Assembly (NCBI RefSeq): GCF_029168945.1
Contig: NC_083601.1
Location: forward strand, 23,154,160 to 23,218,159
Source of the DNA: Cannabis sativa
Lineage: Eukaryota > Streptophyta > Magnoliopsida > Rosales > Cannabaceae
Direction: 5' to 3'
Length of the DNA stretch: 64,000 bases
The position numbers and the translations under genes were made by a program. Of the stretch, positions 35,961 to 47,478 are shown in pieces (the stretch's first letter is position 1; every line of letters starts with the position of its first letter). A model generated the notes under the pieces. It ran no database searches. It was not told the origin of the DNA and was given only the letters and a program-made list of their open reading frames with translations.

Positions 35961-36113
35961 CTCGATTATGATCGAGGTAATATTGAGGAACGTTTATTAT
36001 CGTTTGTGACTCGATTATAATTGAGGTAATAATGTGAAACGATTATTATCGTTTGTGAGTCGATTATGATCGAGGTAATGATTATTATCGTTTATTACTC
36101 GATTATGATCGAG
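35961..36113. repeat. Hairpin minisatellite, about 49-bp period
   Basis: CTCGAT-TATG-ATCGAG occurs at 35961-35976 and 36098-36113. Variants occur at 36010-36025 (CTCGAT-TATA-ATTGAG) and 36060-36073. Units also share ATTATTATCGTTTGTGA. Confidence 0.75.
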
Positions 36114-36325
36114 GAAAAGACACAGTCATTACCGTTATTGAGAATGAATAAAGATACAATCATTACCGTTATGAGTAATTACTCGTTGAAATCGCAGATA
36201 GGTTTTTTACTTATCGTTCGCTTTATCAGGCAGCTATAGTGACATACATAGCTCATGGATAACGAGTGGTAAGGGTGATTTATAAAGCACTGAGATTATG
36301 TGATTATGGTGATGTGTGATTAAAG

Positions 36326-38217
36326 TGTTGGAAATTATTTTACCAGGATCTTAGATCTACTCACAAGTATGTTTATTAACACCCTAAATATGAACTTTCT
36401 AAAACGATAAATTAAACACATATAAAGTTTAAGAAACCTTACATTGGGTGCAGCGGAATTATAATGACTCCTTCCGTTCAGATCTCTAACCCTTGATTCC
36501 TTTCTGTAGCAGAGTATTATCAAGATCTGAACCTGGATCTTCTTCTCTGAATCCTTGATGCTGAATCTCCTTTGCTGTTGATCTTTCTTCACAATCTTCC
36601 TCACTATGATTGAGGTATTGCTTGATGTGTGTGGGCACTACTCTAATCACTAAGAGAGGTTCGAAATATTGAGAAAGAAAAGAGAGAGAGAGTGGCGGCT
36701 AGAGAAGAGAGTGGAGGCTCAGGTTTTTCTGATTCAGAAAGTGTATTTTTCCTGAAGCCTTCACTATCTATTTATAGCATTCCTCTAGGGTTTGATTTGA
36801 ATTATATGGCATTAAAATAATGAAAAAATCATTTAAAAAAGATAACATAAGTGGCCGGCCCTAGGCTAGGTGGACTAGGCCTTGATTTTTGCAATTTTGC
36901 AATTTTACCACTTTTGTATCTGATTTTCTCAAAAATGCCAATTTCCTAATTCAATCATTTAAATGCCAATTCTAACTATTTAATAACTATAAATAATTAT
37001 TAAATAATATTGTCATTTATCATATTTATTAATTGCACCATACAAAGTATCATAATTAACAAATATGCCCCTGTTAACTCTTTCTTTACAATTTCGCCCT
37101 TACTTAGTGAAAATTTCACAAATAGACATAGTCTAATTTGTGAATTATAATTGATTAATCAAAACCAATTACATGAGTCTTACAAACAATATTATCTCAA
37201 CTAGTGGGGGGACCATGGGTCTATATATCTGAGCTTCCAATAAGTAGATCAAGAATTTAGCACTAAAATTCACTAACTTATTAATTCTTCGTTGAATCCA
37301 CGCATAGAACTTAGAATTGTACTTTCAGTATATAGAATGCTCTATATGTTCCACCATATAGACACATCATTAGTTATCCATTGTTATAATCCTAATTTGA
37401 TCAATGATCCTCTATATGAATGATCTACATAGTAAAGGGATTAAATTACCGTAACACCCTACCATGTATTTTATCCTTAAAACACTTGACCCCGTATAAA
37501 TGATATTTCAGCTTATGTGAAATGAGATCTCCACCATTTATTTTCGTTTGGCCAAGCTCGAAGGAAATCATCCTTTGCTTACTATTTGCCAGATAGAAGC
37601 TATAGATTCCATGTTTATGCTAGCGCTCCCACTCAATTGCACTACTGTGTTCCCAAAATGTACGTATCACCCTGACCTAAAAGTAGGCTTAACTAACAAA
37701 TCAAAGAACACGAATAGCCTTTCAAGATTGAGCCTAATCATAACAGGATTAAGATCATTTGATCTAGGATCAACTTGGCGATATTGACTTGAATAGATTT
37801 TACGGTAACTTTAATTAAATCTAATTCAAAGTTCAATATCGGTCCCTTCCGATGCATACTCCATGCATCCAACCTGAGCTTTACTTTAACCAATGTTCTG
37901 GAAAGAACATAGTATTTCTCCAAATACAAGTAAACTCTTGTTGTAGATTATCATATCAGTAAAAACCCTGTGTCTGATAAATCTAAGAAACTTTATTCAC
38001 ATAGTCATGTTTACTTTCCAATGTGATGACAGCACAATAAACATGATCAAGTATGTGAAAAGAGTTTAAGATGAATTTATAAATCAATTAGACAAGCAAT
38101 TGATAAAGTGAGCCAAAACATACACAAATGAATGAAAAATACTTCTGTTTCTTTATTGATGTTGAATAAAATAGATTACATTGAAATGGAGTTTTATTTA
38201 GGGCATAAAACCTAACA
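36326..38217 (-). repeat. Solo LTR of the Copia-1/2 family
   Basis: A complete 1892-bp LTR in minus orientation with TG/CA ends and TSD TAAAG (36321-36325 and 38218-38222). No internal sequence remains, which fits LTR-LTR recombination. It lies inside the gypsy-like LTR. Confidence 0.93.
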
Positions 38218-38832
38218 TAAAGTGCTTTATGAAGCACAGAGATTATGTGATTATGCATTGAGTGAATATCCGTTTATTGTAATGATGAAGTTGTTGACTA
38301 CGAGTTGCTATGATTTTCTTATAATGCGTAATATATGTGTTTGTATAGACGTTAAATTATATATGCATGTTGAATAAGTAATGAATTACGAGTATGTATA
38401 TTATGTTGTGAGGTGAATACTTGTGTTTTAAATACTTTCGATCTAGTAGTTTTTCTTGCTGGGTCATTGTGACTCACGTTGCTTCATGGTGCAGGTAAGG
38501 GGGATAGGTTTTGTGTTCGGCCATGGGTCAGAGGTCCCCCAACGATGTACATATCAGTCGTGGTGTCTTGGCCTCCGGGAAGCAGGATCAACCCTTTTTC
38601 TATGTTTGGAAATATACTGTTACTTTTGTAATAGCTGTAGTTTTGTAACTTGTTGTAAAAGAATTTTATAAACAGGGAATCCACATATTATGGTGGTATT
38701 TTGTACAAAAATTTTATTTTAATTTAACTAAAAAGTTTTTAATTAAACTACACATTTCTTAAACTAATTGATTAGTCAAAAATAAATTTGTAAAACCACA
38801 CACGTAGCGCCCCTGTGGGTCAAGGCGTTACG

Positions 38833-39132
38833 ACTCCTTTTTTTTTTGCTCTCTCTCTCTCTTAGGTTGGGAAGAGAATGAAGGTTAGGATTTTTTTTTT
38901 ATTTTCCTTTTATACTACCCCCTTTTTGTTACAACTATAGGCTTACTTTTTTTTTTTAAATAAAAAAGTGGTATCTTGAAAAAATGAATGCAACCCATAA
39001 TGGAAGGCCCAAACTCGATTCTCACCTTATACCTGTCAAAAACTCGGTCAAACCCAAACTCAAACCGAATCAAATCTGATCTACAAATGGGCGGGTTTAG
39101 TATTAAATTTCTCACACCTAAAACCTAAATAA
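38833..39132. other. Spacer, no gene seen
   Basis: T-rich runs and CT repeats, then a stretch rich in AACCC/GGGTTT words ending TCACACCTA at 39120. Confidence 0.4.
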
Positions 39133-39563
39133 TTAGGCACGCTACCCAAAATGCTTATGGAATCCTAATCCCCTAATTCGGGATTACTAATCAAAAATAG
39201 CGCAGAATTTAAACTTTTAAATTAATCGGAATGAAAATAAAACTTGTAATACTTTTAAACTTTTAAACCGTTGGGATCCCAAAAATATTTACAAACTTAT
39301 TACAAGTCCTTTCTTTCTAGCCGACCTAAGCGGCAAAATAGAATACAAAAGTCAACTCTGTTAGACCCATAACCCGCTTGGTCTGAAGTGGCATGAACAT
39401 GTACATTCCTCGCCCTGCTTCTGAAACTCATGGTTGATCAGCTAATGTCTTACCCTTTCCTGCACAGTAGAGCACCTGTGAGCCAAGCCCAGCAAGACAG
39501 TATATAACATTACAATAATAATATGCTCTTCATACTGTTTAAACAATGATGCCATTTATATAT

Positions 39564-40460
39564 GTCTGTGTGTCACAGACCTGCATGTCACCCTCACATG
39601 CCTATTTATGTCTACGTGGCGTAGACCTATGTGTTGCGCTCACACATCTCTTTATATCTACGTGGCGTAGACCTACGTGTTGCTCTCACACGTCTAGTTA
39701 CAATAAGGCCCTAGAATAGTTCATCTAGGTTCTGATTACCGAGTCCAACTTGATTATGCCTTGAACACATAACCCTTAATCTTATTATGTATAACACATA
39801 ACTGATGGTGCCCACTGCACCATTGGTCTATCTACTGTAGACCTGCATGTTACGCTCACATGCCTATTTATGTCTACGTGGCGTAGACCTACGTGTTGCT
39901 CTCACACGTCTATATACAATAAGGCCTTAGTAGGGTTTACCTCGGTTTTTGCTTACCGAGCCTAACCTGGTTATGCCTTGCTCGCATAACCCTATTTTTA
40001 TATATATACGTAATCCATACATTACGTTCTTTCAATGGTTTATCCTGGTGATATATACCAGGTCTAACCCAGTTATGTCTCATTCACATAACTTATAACA
40101 TACATGCGTGTATTCAACATTTACTACAACATATATAATCTTAGGGTAATAACCCTAACTTACAAACAAGTAATCACTCATATAATACACTTCTATATAC
40201 TCAGATAACATTTACTAAGAATGTTAACCCTAACTCATGCTTTCACTGGATTCTTAATATTCTAGGGTAATAACCCTAGATCGCATTAAAATTAACTCAA
40301 GGTACCAACTTACCGAGTCTAGCTTAATTATGCCTTAAGCACATAATTCATAATCTCAATATATGCATTTATCCAACATGGCATAGCATTTATACATATA
40401 TTTCACTAGGGTAATAACCCTAGGCTAACAAACCGTTCCTATTAGGGTAATAACCCTAAT
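39564..40460. repeat. Array of short hairpins with co-varying stems
   Basis: At least fifteen inverted repeats of 5-7 bp stems fall into classes. GTCTACG-TGG-CGTAGAC occurs at 39610-39626 and 39872-39888, with variant GTCTGTG-TGT-CACAGAC at 39564-39580. GCATGT/ACATGC is at 39583-39601 and 39845-39863, ATGTGT/ACACAT at 39629-39647, and ACGTGT/ACACGT at 39675-39693 and 39891-39909, all with 7-nt loops. GGTTATG/CATAACC is at 39969-39991, AGTTATG/CATAACT at 40071-40093, and AATTATG/CATAATT at 40326-40348. Stems around GGGTAATAACCC are at 40141-40158, 40261-40280, 40406-40423 and 40441-40460. Confidence 0.8.
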
Positions 40461-40714
40461 CCCGGTTACTAAACATTCATGCATATCATATTCACATAAG
40501 CGCCACTGCGCATACTCTACGTGCAAACTACTGTCTTACCTGTTGTCCAGCTATAAAAGGAGATTCCGAATCCCCGGGTGCTCCTGATCAGGTGCCGGTA
40601 ATCCTAGTCACACAAATCCGGGATAATTCACACTTAGGGTTAACCCCTGATTTTCAACTCATAAAATTTAAGCATGGCATTTATAACTCAGATAATCATA
40701 CAGGGCTCAGAACG

Positions 40715-40935
40715 AGCTTTCCAACGATATAGAGAACTCTCGAATCGGAGTTCGGATCACAAAGTTATGCATTTTTGAAAATTCAACACAAACTGCCCAA
40801 AAACACGAGGGCGGGCCGCGACATGCTCCAGACCATGCCGCGGCACCTGGGACCAATTCCCAGGTCCACTCAAAGGAGCGGGCCGCGGCATGCTCCAGAG
40901 CATGCCGGGGCATCTGGGTGCAGAACCCAGAAAAC
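40715..40935. other. 56-nt LTR module followed by a GC-rich palindromic box
   Basis: 40715-40770 begins AGCTTTCCAACG and ends AAAGTTATGC. It aligns without gaps to 51475-51530 in an otherwise unlike LTR. About 40 bp later come two copies of a GGGCCGCG-CATGCTCCAGA unit (from about 40813 and 40880). The second includes the inverted repeat CATGCTC-CA-GAGCATG. Confidence 0.65.
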
Positions 40936-42087
40936 CAGCAGCAAACTTCGAATTTCAGCAAGAACAATCAAACCTTTCACTCTAATTTCTCAACCAAGCA
41001 TACTAATTAACAATTGGGATCACAGGTAAATTACTAGATGCATAGCCAACATATTTCAAGCATCAAAATCCCCATACTTAATCAAGAATTTCAGATTTCA
41101 TGCTATACAAAAACATGTTTCAAACTCATCAAAATCTTAAACCCAAGAGCATGAACTTAACCCAACTCAAACCTATTACAAATCAGCAGCTTAGCTTCAA
41201 TTTAAACATGAAATTCCAACCTAGAAATACCATGAAATCACTGTCCAAGCTCAACCACAACACACACAATAAATAGAAACTCAATTCCATAAGATTAACA
41301 TCCTTTTCATCACACATGCAAGAAGAATAGTCAAAACTCAAAAACATGCTCTTTACCCTACAATTTCAGCAAGAATTCAACATTTAGTCTCAATTAAATT
41401 CAGCAAGAAACTACCTTGATTCCTTGCACAAGCTTTAACCCAATCTTCAACACAACAAATTCTCCAACCATCACTCTTAATTAAAGCTATTCCTCACAAA
41501 TCAAGCTTTGAAAACTAAGAGGGTAAGAGAGGGAGAGGGTTCGGGTAAGAGGATGAAAAACCAGAAATTGCTTTGATTTTTCTTCAAAAATCACATTTTG
41601 TCACATAAGTCATATAAGGTCAAAAGACCAATTTGCCCCTAGGGCTATATAACATGCATACTCATTTACAAGGGCAATATTGCCATCTCATACTCAATTA
41701 TAATCAAATAAATTTCAGATTATCACACATTAAATAAATACCAATTAAATCAATTCACTTTGCATTTCGGGCCCGAACCCGGTTCGGCCCGAAGTTCCCG
41801 GGTGTGACTATATCGCGCCGACCTGTCAGAACACACCTGAAAAGACAACACAGGCATACTATATAATAATATAGTTCTATTAAGCACGTAATTAAATTAA
41901 TCTCAACAATTTACCCTTCTCGGGTCATAATTACCAAAATGCCCCTGGCTTACCAACGGGGTCTTTAACATGTTAAATTTCATATAATTTCACATATATT
42001 GAACTATATAATAATATAATTCCTCAATTAACTCATAATTATCTAATTAGGGTTTTTCTAATCCTTTTCTTAATTCTGGGTATTACA

Positions 42088-42456
42088 AAAACCATCTAAA
42101 TGTGCAGCCCTAGATTGAGTTGGGGTGCTTAGCTCCAATTATGTAGAACCAATATTGTTTCAACAAAGCATCAATATTTTAATAAAAATTAAGTATCGAA
42201 ATATATTTGTAAAAATAATATTATATATTGGAGTACTTAATTTTAATAAAAAATGACATTCTTTTTACATATTTTTTGTGCATATTAAATTTTCTACTAC
42301 ACAATTGTCAACCCTAGAAATTAGCGAGGTAATGTTCCAAAATTAGTCAAGAAAATAAATGCATCTTTAACTAAGTTTCATCATTAAACTTAGGATAATG
42401 AGGTCGAAGCCATCCCCACTTCAAGTCCCTCAACTTGAAAAATCCAGCGTCAAGAC
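42088..42456. other. AT-rich spacer, no gene seen
   Basis: No ORF, repeat or RNA signal recognised. Confidence 0.4.
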
Positions 42457-43090
42457 AAGAAGCCAAGCTTGCAAGCATCCCAAAAAACCTAGACTAGAAG
42501 CATCTCGGCAGGCCAAGCTTGCAAAAATCTTGGCAAGGCAAGATTACAAGCATCTCGACATCGACACCAAGACTTGCATGCTTGCAAGAATCTCAACATC
42601 ATCAAGCTTGCATGCTTGCAAGCATCTCGATAACATCACCAAGCTTGCATGCTTGCAAGCATCTCAACGACATCAGTAAACTTGAATGCATGTAAGCATC
42701 TTTGCAGCATCACCAAGGCTTACATGCTTGCAAGCGTTTTGGCAACATCACCAAGGCTTTCATACATATAAGAATGACAACATCACCAAGCTTGCATGCT
42801 TCCAAGCATCTTGACAACATCACTAGAGCTTGCATACATACAAGAATCTTGGCATCACCAAGCTTTTATGCTTACAAGCATCTCAGAAACACGAAGGCTT
42901 GCATGCATGCAAGTATCTCAACAACATCACCAATCTTTCATGCTTGTGTGCATCTCGGCAATACCAAGGCTTGCATGCATGCAAACATCTCGACATCATC
43001 ACCAAGCTTGCATGCTTGCAAGCATCTCGACAACACCAACCTTGCATGCTTGCAAGAATCTTGGCATGGCAAACATCTCAGCACCATCAA
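42457..43090 (+). repeat. Minisatellite, about 37-bp unit
   Basis: Roughly 16 imperfect copies of a unit like AAGCTTGCATGCTTGCAAGC + ATCTCGACAACATCACC. Units range from about 30 to 40 bp. Three overlapping forward frames stay open over several hundred bases (to 43250 in one), because the unit lacks stops. The repeated peptide reads like ACKHLDNITKLACLQAS. No start context, domain or splice signal supports a protein. Confidence 0.85.
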
Positions 43091-44114
43091 TGGTGCTTTG
43101 CTTGCATGGATCTCGACAAAGAGCCATGGCTTGGGAGTGTTAATAATGCACTTCTCGAGGATGCATTCAACACTTAGTAAAACTTTCTTAAGTGATGAGA
43201 AGGAAATTAGTGGATGTGGAATTACAAGGACAAGACATGCACGTGGATGAAGTACGACCATGCTTCCTGCAATCACATGGATGAAGTACGCCCGTCAATT
43301 TGGTCAGGTTATAACATATTTTTACCAACCCAATATAAATATCAGATTACATATATTTAATTGTAACCCGTCCAATTAAAAATTAAAAAAAGGTTAACCC
43401 GCCCAATAATTTTATCTGTTTAGTCGAGTTAGCCCGTCCAAACTAATCTTTACCTTTTTTTTTATTTATAATTATTTTTATTTCTAATATTTAAATAATT
43501 AGATTATAAAAATAAAATAATATTATTTATATTTCAAGCTTAAAAATGTGATAGTGACAAATATAATTAAGTAAATATTAAAAATATTAAGCAAACATTC
43601 ACCAAACACATAGAAAAAAGTAATAATAAGATATACATTTTAAATTTCAACTTCAATATCTAAATACAATAAAAATTATTCATTATAAAGTCTAAATTTT
43701 AAATTAAGCACTATAAAATATAAATTCTAAATTTTAAATACAAAATAGTTTAACTAATAAATGTAATTCATATAATATATTATAAATTTTTTTATTGAAA
43801 GATATATAAATTGGTTAATTTAGTTTATTCGGGTTAATTGAGCAGATTAGAATAATTTTTAATCCACCCTACATATTCATTGAGCGATTTAAATTTTCAT
43901 TAGATTATTTTTGCTTGTATCTTTTGTTGATTTATTTGGTTTGATTTAAGCGGTTTGTAAATACTTTTGAGCACCCCTAGGAACAAGTATTGAAGGCATG
44001 CCATCTGCATGCCCTGATGGCCCGACAAAGGACACACTGCAACCACTACACCTGTAAGCCTAGACCACCTGACAACCGACAACTTGTCCCCTGGGGACCA
44101 CCTCCTGCACTTGC
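43091..44114. other. AT-rich spacer, no gene seen
   Basis: Includes CCCGCCCAA and GGGTT words at 43380-43440, possibly from an old DNA-transposon relic. No coding or RNA feature is supported. Confidence 0.4.
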
Positions 44115-44330
44115 TGTTGGAAATTATTTTACCAAGATTTAAATTTACTAATTTTATTATCTAACATCCTAAATATAAATTTTTTAAATAAGATAAATAA
44201 ACACATTAGGCATTATGAAATCCTTACAGTGATTATAATAATATGACTCATTTCATTCAGATCTCTAGCCATTGATTCATGTCTGTAACAGAACATTATC
44301 AAGATCTGTTCCAATATGTTCAACAGAGTC
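44115..44330 (-). repeat. Diverged LTR fragment of the Copia-1/2 family
   Basis: Starts TGTTGGAAATTATTTTACC and matches the first 210 bases or so of the minus-oriented LTRs, with many substitutions. The right boundary is uncertain; weak similarity may continue to about 44480. Confidence 0.7.
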
Positions 44331-44651
44331 TTACACAAATGCTTGAGTATCACCTTGAATAGTATAGGCTAATACTCAAACACCTTTAAAATAATATTCT
44401 GAGTAGTGTGTTTTTTTTTTTTTTGGTGTAATATTTTGATAGTGCCCTATCATGCAATAGATAAACACTGCCGCGAACGTCTGAAAGAAACCAACTTAAT
44501 CTGTAAATTTTCTATTTCGTTCATTTTTTGTTTTTTTTTTTTTGCAACAACGTTTCCAACAGATTAAAACAATAATCATTCATCTAAATATTTATTCATA
44601 AAGGTATAAGGACATGTTGTTTTTAATTTGTTTATTTATTTATTTATTTTT
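44331..44651. other. Spacer, no gene seen
   Basis: Contains two T-runs (near 44411 and 44530) and possibly decayed LTR sequence. Confidence 0.4.
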
Positions 44652-45026
44652 GAGTAAATATTATTTTAGACTCTCTGTTTTGTAAAAATTACAAATTGAA
44701 CTCTTTATTTTGTTAAATAACAAAATTGACGTTATATTTTCTTAAATTATACAAAAAGGACCTTGAATTAATTTTTTTGTCAAAATAAAACTTAATAATA
44801 ATCTGATATAGAAATGTTATGACAAAACTAATTATATTTTTTGTATCTGTTCGTATTAAAAATTATCTTAAAGTTAATTATATTGAAAAATAAAATGTTT
44901 AAAAATTAAACTTAGGGTTTTATTTTTACTATTTTAAAAAATATAAGATTTATTTTATCATTTAACAAAACAGAAAGTCCAATTCATAACTTTTACAAAA
45001 CACAAAATCTAAAATAGTATTTACCT
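44652..45026. mobile_element. MITE candidate with ~65-bp terminal inverted repeats
   Basis: The left end GTAAATATTATTTTAGA.. (44654 on) is matched by the inverted right end (to 45024) over about 65 bp with scattered mismatches. The element is about 370 bp and has no ORF. A possible 9-bp TSD, TTTATTTTT (44643-44651 and 45027-45035), would fit a Mutator-like MITE but is low-complexity. It lies about 215 bp upstream of the NAC gene TATA box. Confidence 0.65.
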
Positions 45027-45240
45027 TTTATTTTTTTTCCCATCCCAGCTTCCACGAAATATCGTCCAAAAGTAAAGAGCAAGAGTATGGACTGGAGATC
45101 ATCACTGTACAGTTACATCATCAGTCAAGAGTATCCAACAAGGGCTTCACCTCATTGGCTCTTTTCCTCAAATGCCACTTGTCAAAACATGAATGAGCCA
45201 TAAGACAACTTCTCAAGCAAGGGAGGCCTAAAACTACTTC

Positions 45241-45249
45241 TATAAAATC
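45241..45249 (+). promoter_or_regulatory. TATA box of the NAC gene
   Basis: TATAAAATC 122 bases before the start codon, followed by a CT-rich leader typical of plant genes. Confidence 0.6.
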
Positions 45250-45370
45250 ATCCATTCCATTCCCACTTCTCATCGCTCATCGTGCTTACACTGAAAATAA
45301 TCAATAGAGAGCGAAACCCAACTCAAATCACACAAATCATACTCAACAAAGTTGGGAGGGAAGAGAATAA

Positions 45371-46617
45371 ATGAGTGACTACGTCAATGAATCACCACTT
45401 TGGGTTTGTCCATCATTCTTCAAATTCAAACCCACCGAGGAAGAACTGATCGCTCACTTGAATCTTAAGACTATGGAAATGGAATCCGATCTCGATTCTT
45501 GCATTGCCCAGATCGATCATTTCTGCGAATGGCAGCCATGGGAACTACCTCGTAAGTCCATACATATTTATAATGCTTTTTAGAATAACTTTTATGTATC
45601 CTAATATTGTGTGTGCTTTTGGGGTTGATCAAAATTCAGCTTTGTCTAAGATGGAATCGAATATGGAATGGTGGTTCTTATGTCGACCAAATTATAAGAA
45701 CAGACATAATAACAGGTCAAACAGGACGACTAAAACAGGGTTCTGGAAAAAAACTGGTAAGGAACGCAAAACCAAAGGTTGTAATGGAAGGAAGAGGATT
45801 TTGGTCTTCCATGAAGGCACTTCTCCTGGCAAACGGACTAATTGGGTCCTCCATGAGTATTATTCTCTTCAACCAGATATTGCCTTTTCTCTACAGGTTT
45901 GTTCTTATTCATCTCTTCCTTGATGTTTTTCTTTTGTTTCGTTATAAGTTTATGTTTTATGATCATTAATCTCAGTTGGTCTTGGAATGGATAGAGAAAG
46001 CTTTAATTTCGTTTAAATGACTAAAATTTTACTCTAATAAAATTGTTCAAATATGCAGAAACCTGCTTATGTAATTTGCCGATTGAAGCTCAAAAATCAT
46101 GAGAATGGCCAAAATGAAGATGCTGAGAAGAGTCCAAGTAGTGAAATTGAGAATGATGTTGAAAACTTATTAGAATCTACTACAACTACACCGGTAAGAT
46201 TGAGCAACGCTGCTCTTTTTTACGCTTTACAATACTGAGTTTTTGTTCTTTCCCCAAAAAGCCTATATGCCTGCTTGTTTATGATTCATATTCCAGGTAA
46301 ATTGTCAAGATGAAGTAAATAATGATATATCATCTCTACAACAACAACAACTATTCTCACTAGAAGAACTATGCAAAGAACAACAACTATTCTCACCGGA
46401 AGAACTATGCAACGAGATACCAAAATTAAGCAGTGATGACATAAAAGAAATTCTAAGCTTCTTAACGTTTGGAGAAACAACCAACATTACTTATAATAGC
46501 TCAAACATGAGAGATTCATCAAAGAATTCATATTTGGATAGTCAAGCTACCAATGACACACACACGGTAGGAATCGAAGAACGGGTAAATCATCACCGTT
46601 CGTTGGCCGTTGGATAA
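45371..46617 (+). CDS. NAC-domain transcription factor, divergent, four exons
   Basis: NAC proteins are plant-specific nuclear DNA-binding transcription factors. Exons are 45371-45551, 45640-45896, 46059-46193 and 46297-46617. All three introns are GT-AG, and the joined frame is 298 codons including the stop. The NAC domain fills exons 1-3. Subdomain A is FFKFKPTEEELIAHL and subdomain B ends CEWQPWELP. The DNA-binding subdomain C is NRTTKTGFWKKTGKERKT, subdomain D is LVFHEGTSPGKRTNWVLHEY, and subdomain E is AYVICRLKLKN. It departs from the consensus (PGFRFHPTDEEL, GYWKATGKDR) at several sites. Exon 4 has a Q-rich, acidic tail with a duplicated QQQLFS-EELC unit, plausibly an activation region. 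An AATAAA at 46808-46813 may serve polyadenylation. No membrane segment is visible. Confidence 0.88.
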
Positions 46618-47478
46618 CTAATCCAATAGCTAATGATATTCTCATGTAGTACATACTTATATTAGATATATTTATATCTTTGTATAGATTTTTTTTTTTT
46701 TTTCATTTTCTCTATATAATATATGTAAACCTAGTTATTAAGATATTAAGGAGAGACCACCTTAACCTAAAGTCCTATGTCTAAAGCCAATATCCATAAA
46801 ATCCTACAATAAAAAGTCCTATGTCTTGAGCAATATCCATGAAAACCAACAATCAAACAAAACATTAGTGTTTAAGCTTGAACCATATAGCCAGCACTAC
46901 TCGTTCTCGATCAGCAAAGAGACTTAAGAAGCAAAGAAGGGGCTCAAATCATGATGATGAGCACCACTTGCAGCATTCAGACATCACCAAATTGTGACTC
47001 GCATCGAACAGGGTATGTTTGTAAGATCTAGCAAGAGAAAGGAGATATGTCATATGCACACACAAATGGTTTATGTCTTGGCATAAGAATTTCAAAAATT
47101 TGAGGTGTCTTGCTTTCTGTCTTCTTATAATTCCACACCTTTCCTTAGATGAAAACTTATTCATTTTTTGTTTCTTTATTTCATTTATGAGGCTTACACT
47201 ATTTCTCATTTTCTGTGATGTAGCACATCCAAACATGGAGAGATGAAACTTATTGGATTCACTTGTTAGCTCGAAAAAAATCCCGTGTGCACGAAGGGTT
47301 TAGACATCAAGTGAAGCTTCCATTGTTCATCAGAGTTTAGTGGATGCATTCCAAGAGGAATTCAGCTGTCTAAAGTTGCCCCTCACAAGTATTATAGTTT
47401 AAGTTTCTATCTACAATTTATAAAGGTGTTAAAACTCACCTCTCGAATCAACTAGCCTCACCCCATGAGTAGGGGGGC

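Larger units (their letters stand above)
34549..38832 (+). mobile_element. Gypsy-like LTR (possibly Tekay chromovirus), probably solo
   Basis: It starts TGTAATATCC and ends near GGCGTTACG, a terminus style common in Tekay-type LTRs. No PBS, polypurine tract or coding part is adjacent. A leader with a GGTAAG splice-like site near 35225 fits an LTR R/U5 region. It carries a palindrome pair (35592-35639) and a hairpin minisatellite (35961-36113). A Copia-family solo LTR (36326-38217) is inserted in it; without that it is about 2.4 kb. No TSD was seen, so the ends are tentative. Confidence 0.5.
39133..42087 (-). mobile_element. Gypsy-like LTR or fragment, minus orientation
   Basis: On the minus strand it starts TGTAATACCCAG at 42087 and includes GGGGCATTTTGG, typical of plant gypsy LTR 5' parts. 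The other end is not certain; GGTAGCGTGCC near 39133 resembles GTAGCGCCCC at the end of the plus-oriented LTR. There is no coding sequence. It holds the hairpin array (39564-40460) and a GC-rich palindromic box (about 40812-40935). Confidence 0.45.

Noticed and set aside
34097..39120. hAT-like relic with TAGGTGT ends around the gypsy-like LTR
   Set aside because: Only seven terminal bases match and no 8-bp TSD was found, although both flanks have AACCC/GGGTT words. Kept as a suspicion only.
40707..41029. ORFs of 84-86 codons on both strands at the GC-rich box
   Set aside because: They arise from the repeated GC-rich palindromic units and have no domain.
42457..43090. CRISPR-like array
   Set aside because: Units are contiguous without unique spacers, vary in length, and the DNA is plant nuclear; it is a minisatellite.
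46949..47236. A 95-codon minus-strand ORF downstream of the NAC gene
   Set aside because: No recognisable domain, AT-rich codons and no splice or promoter signal.
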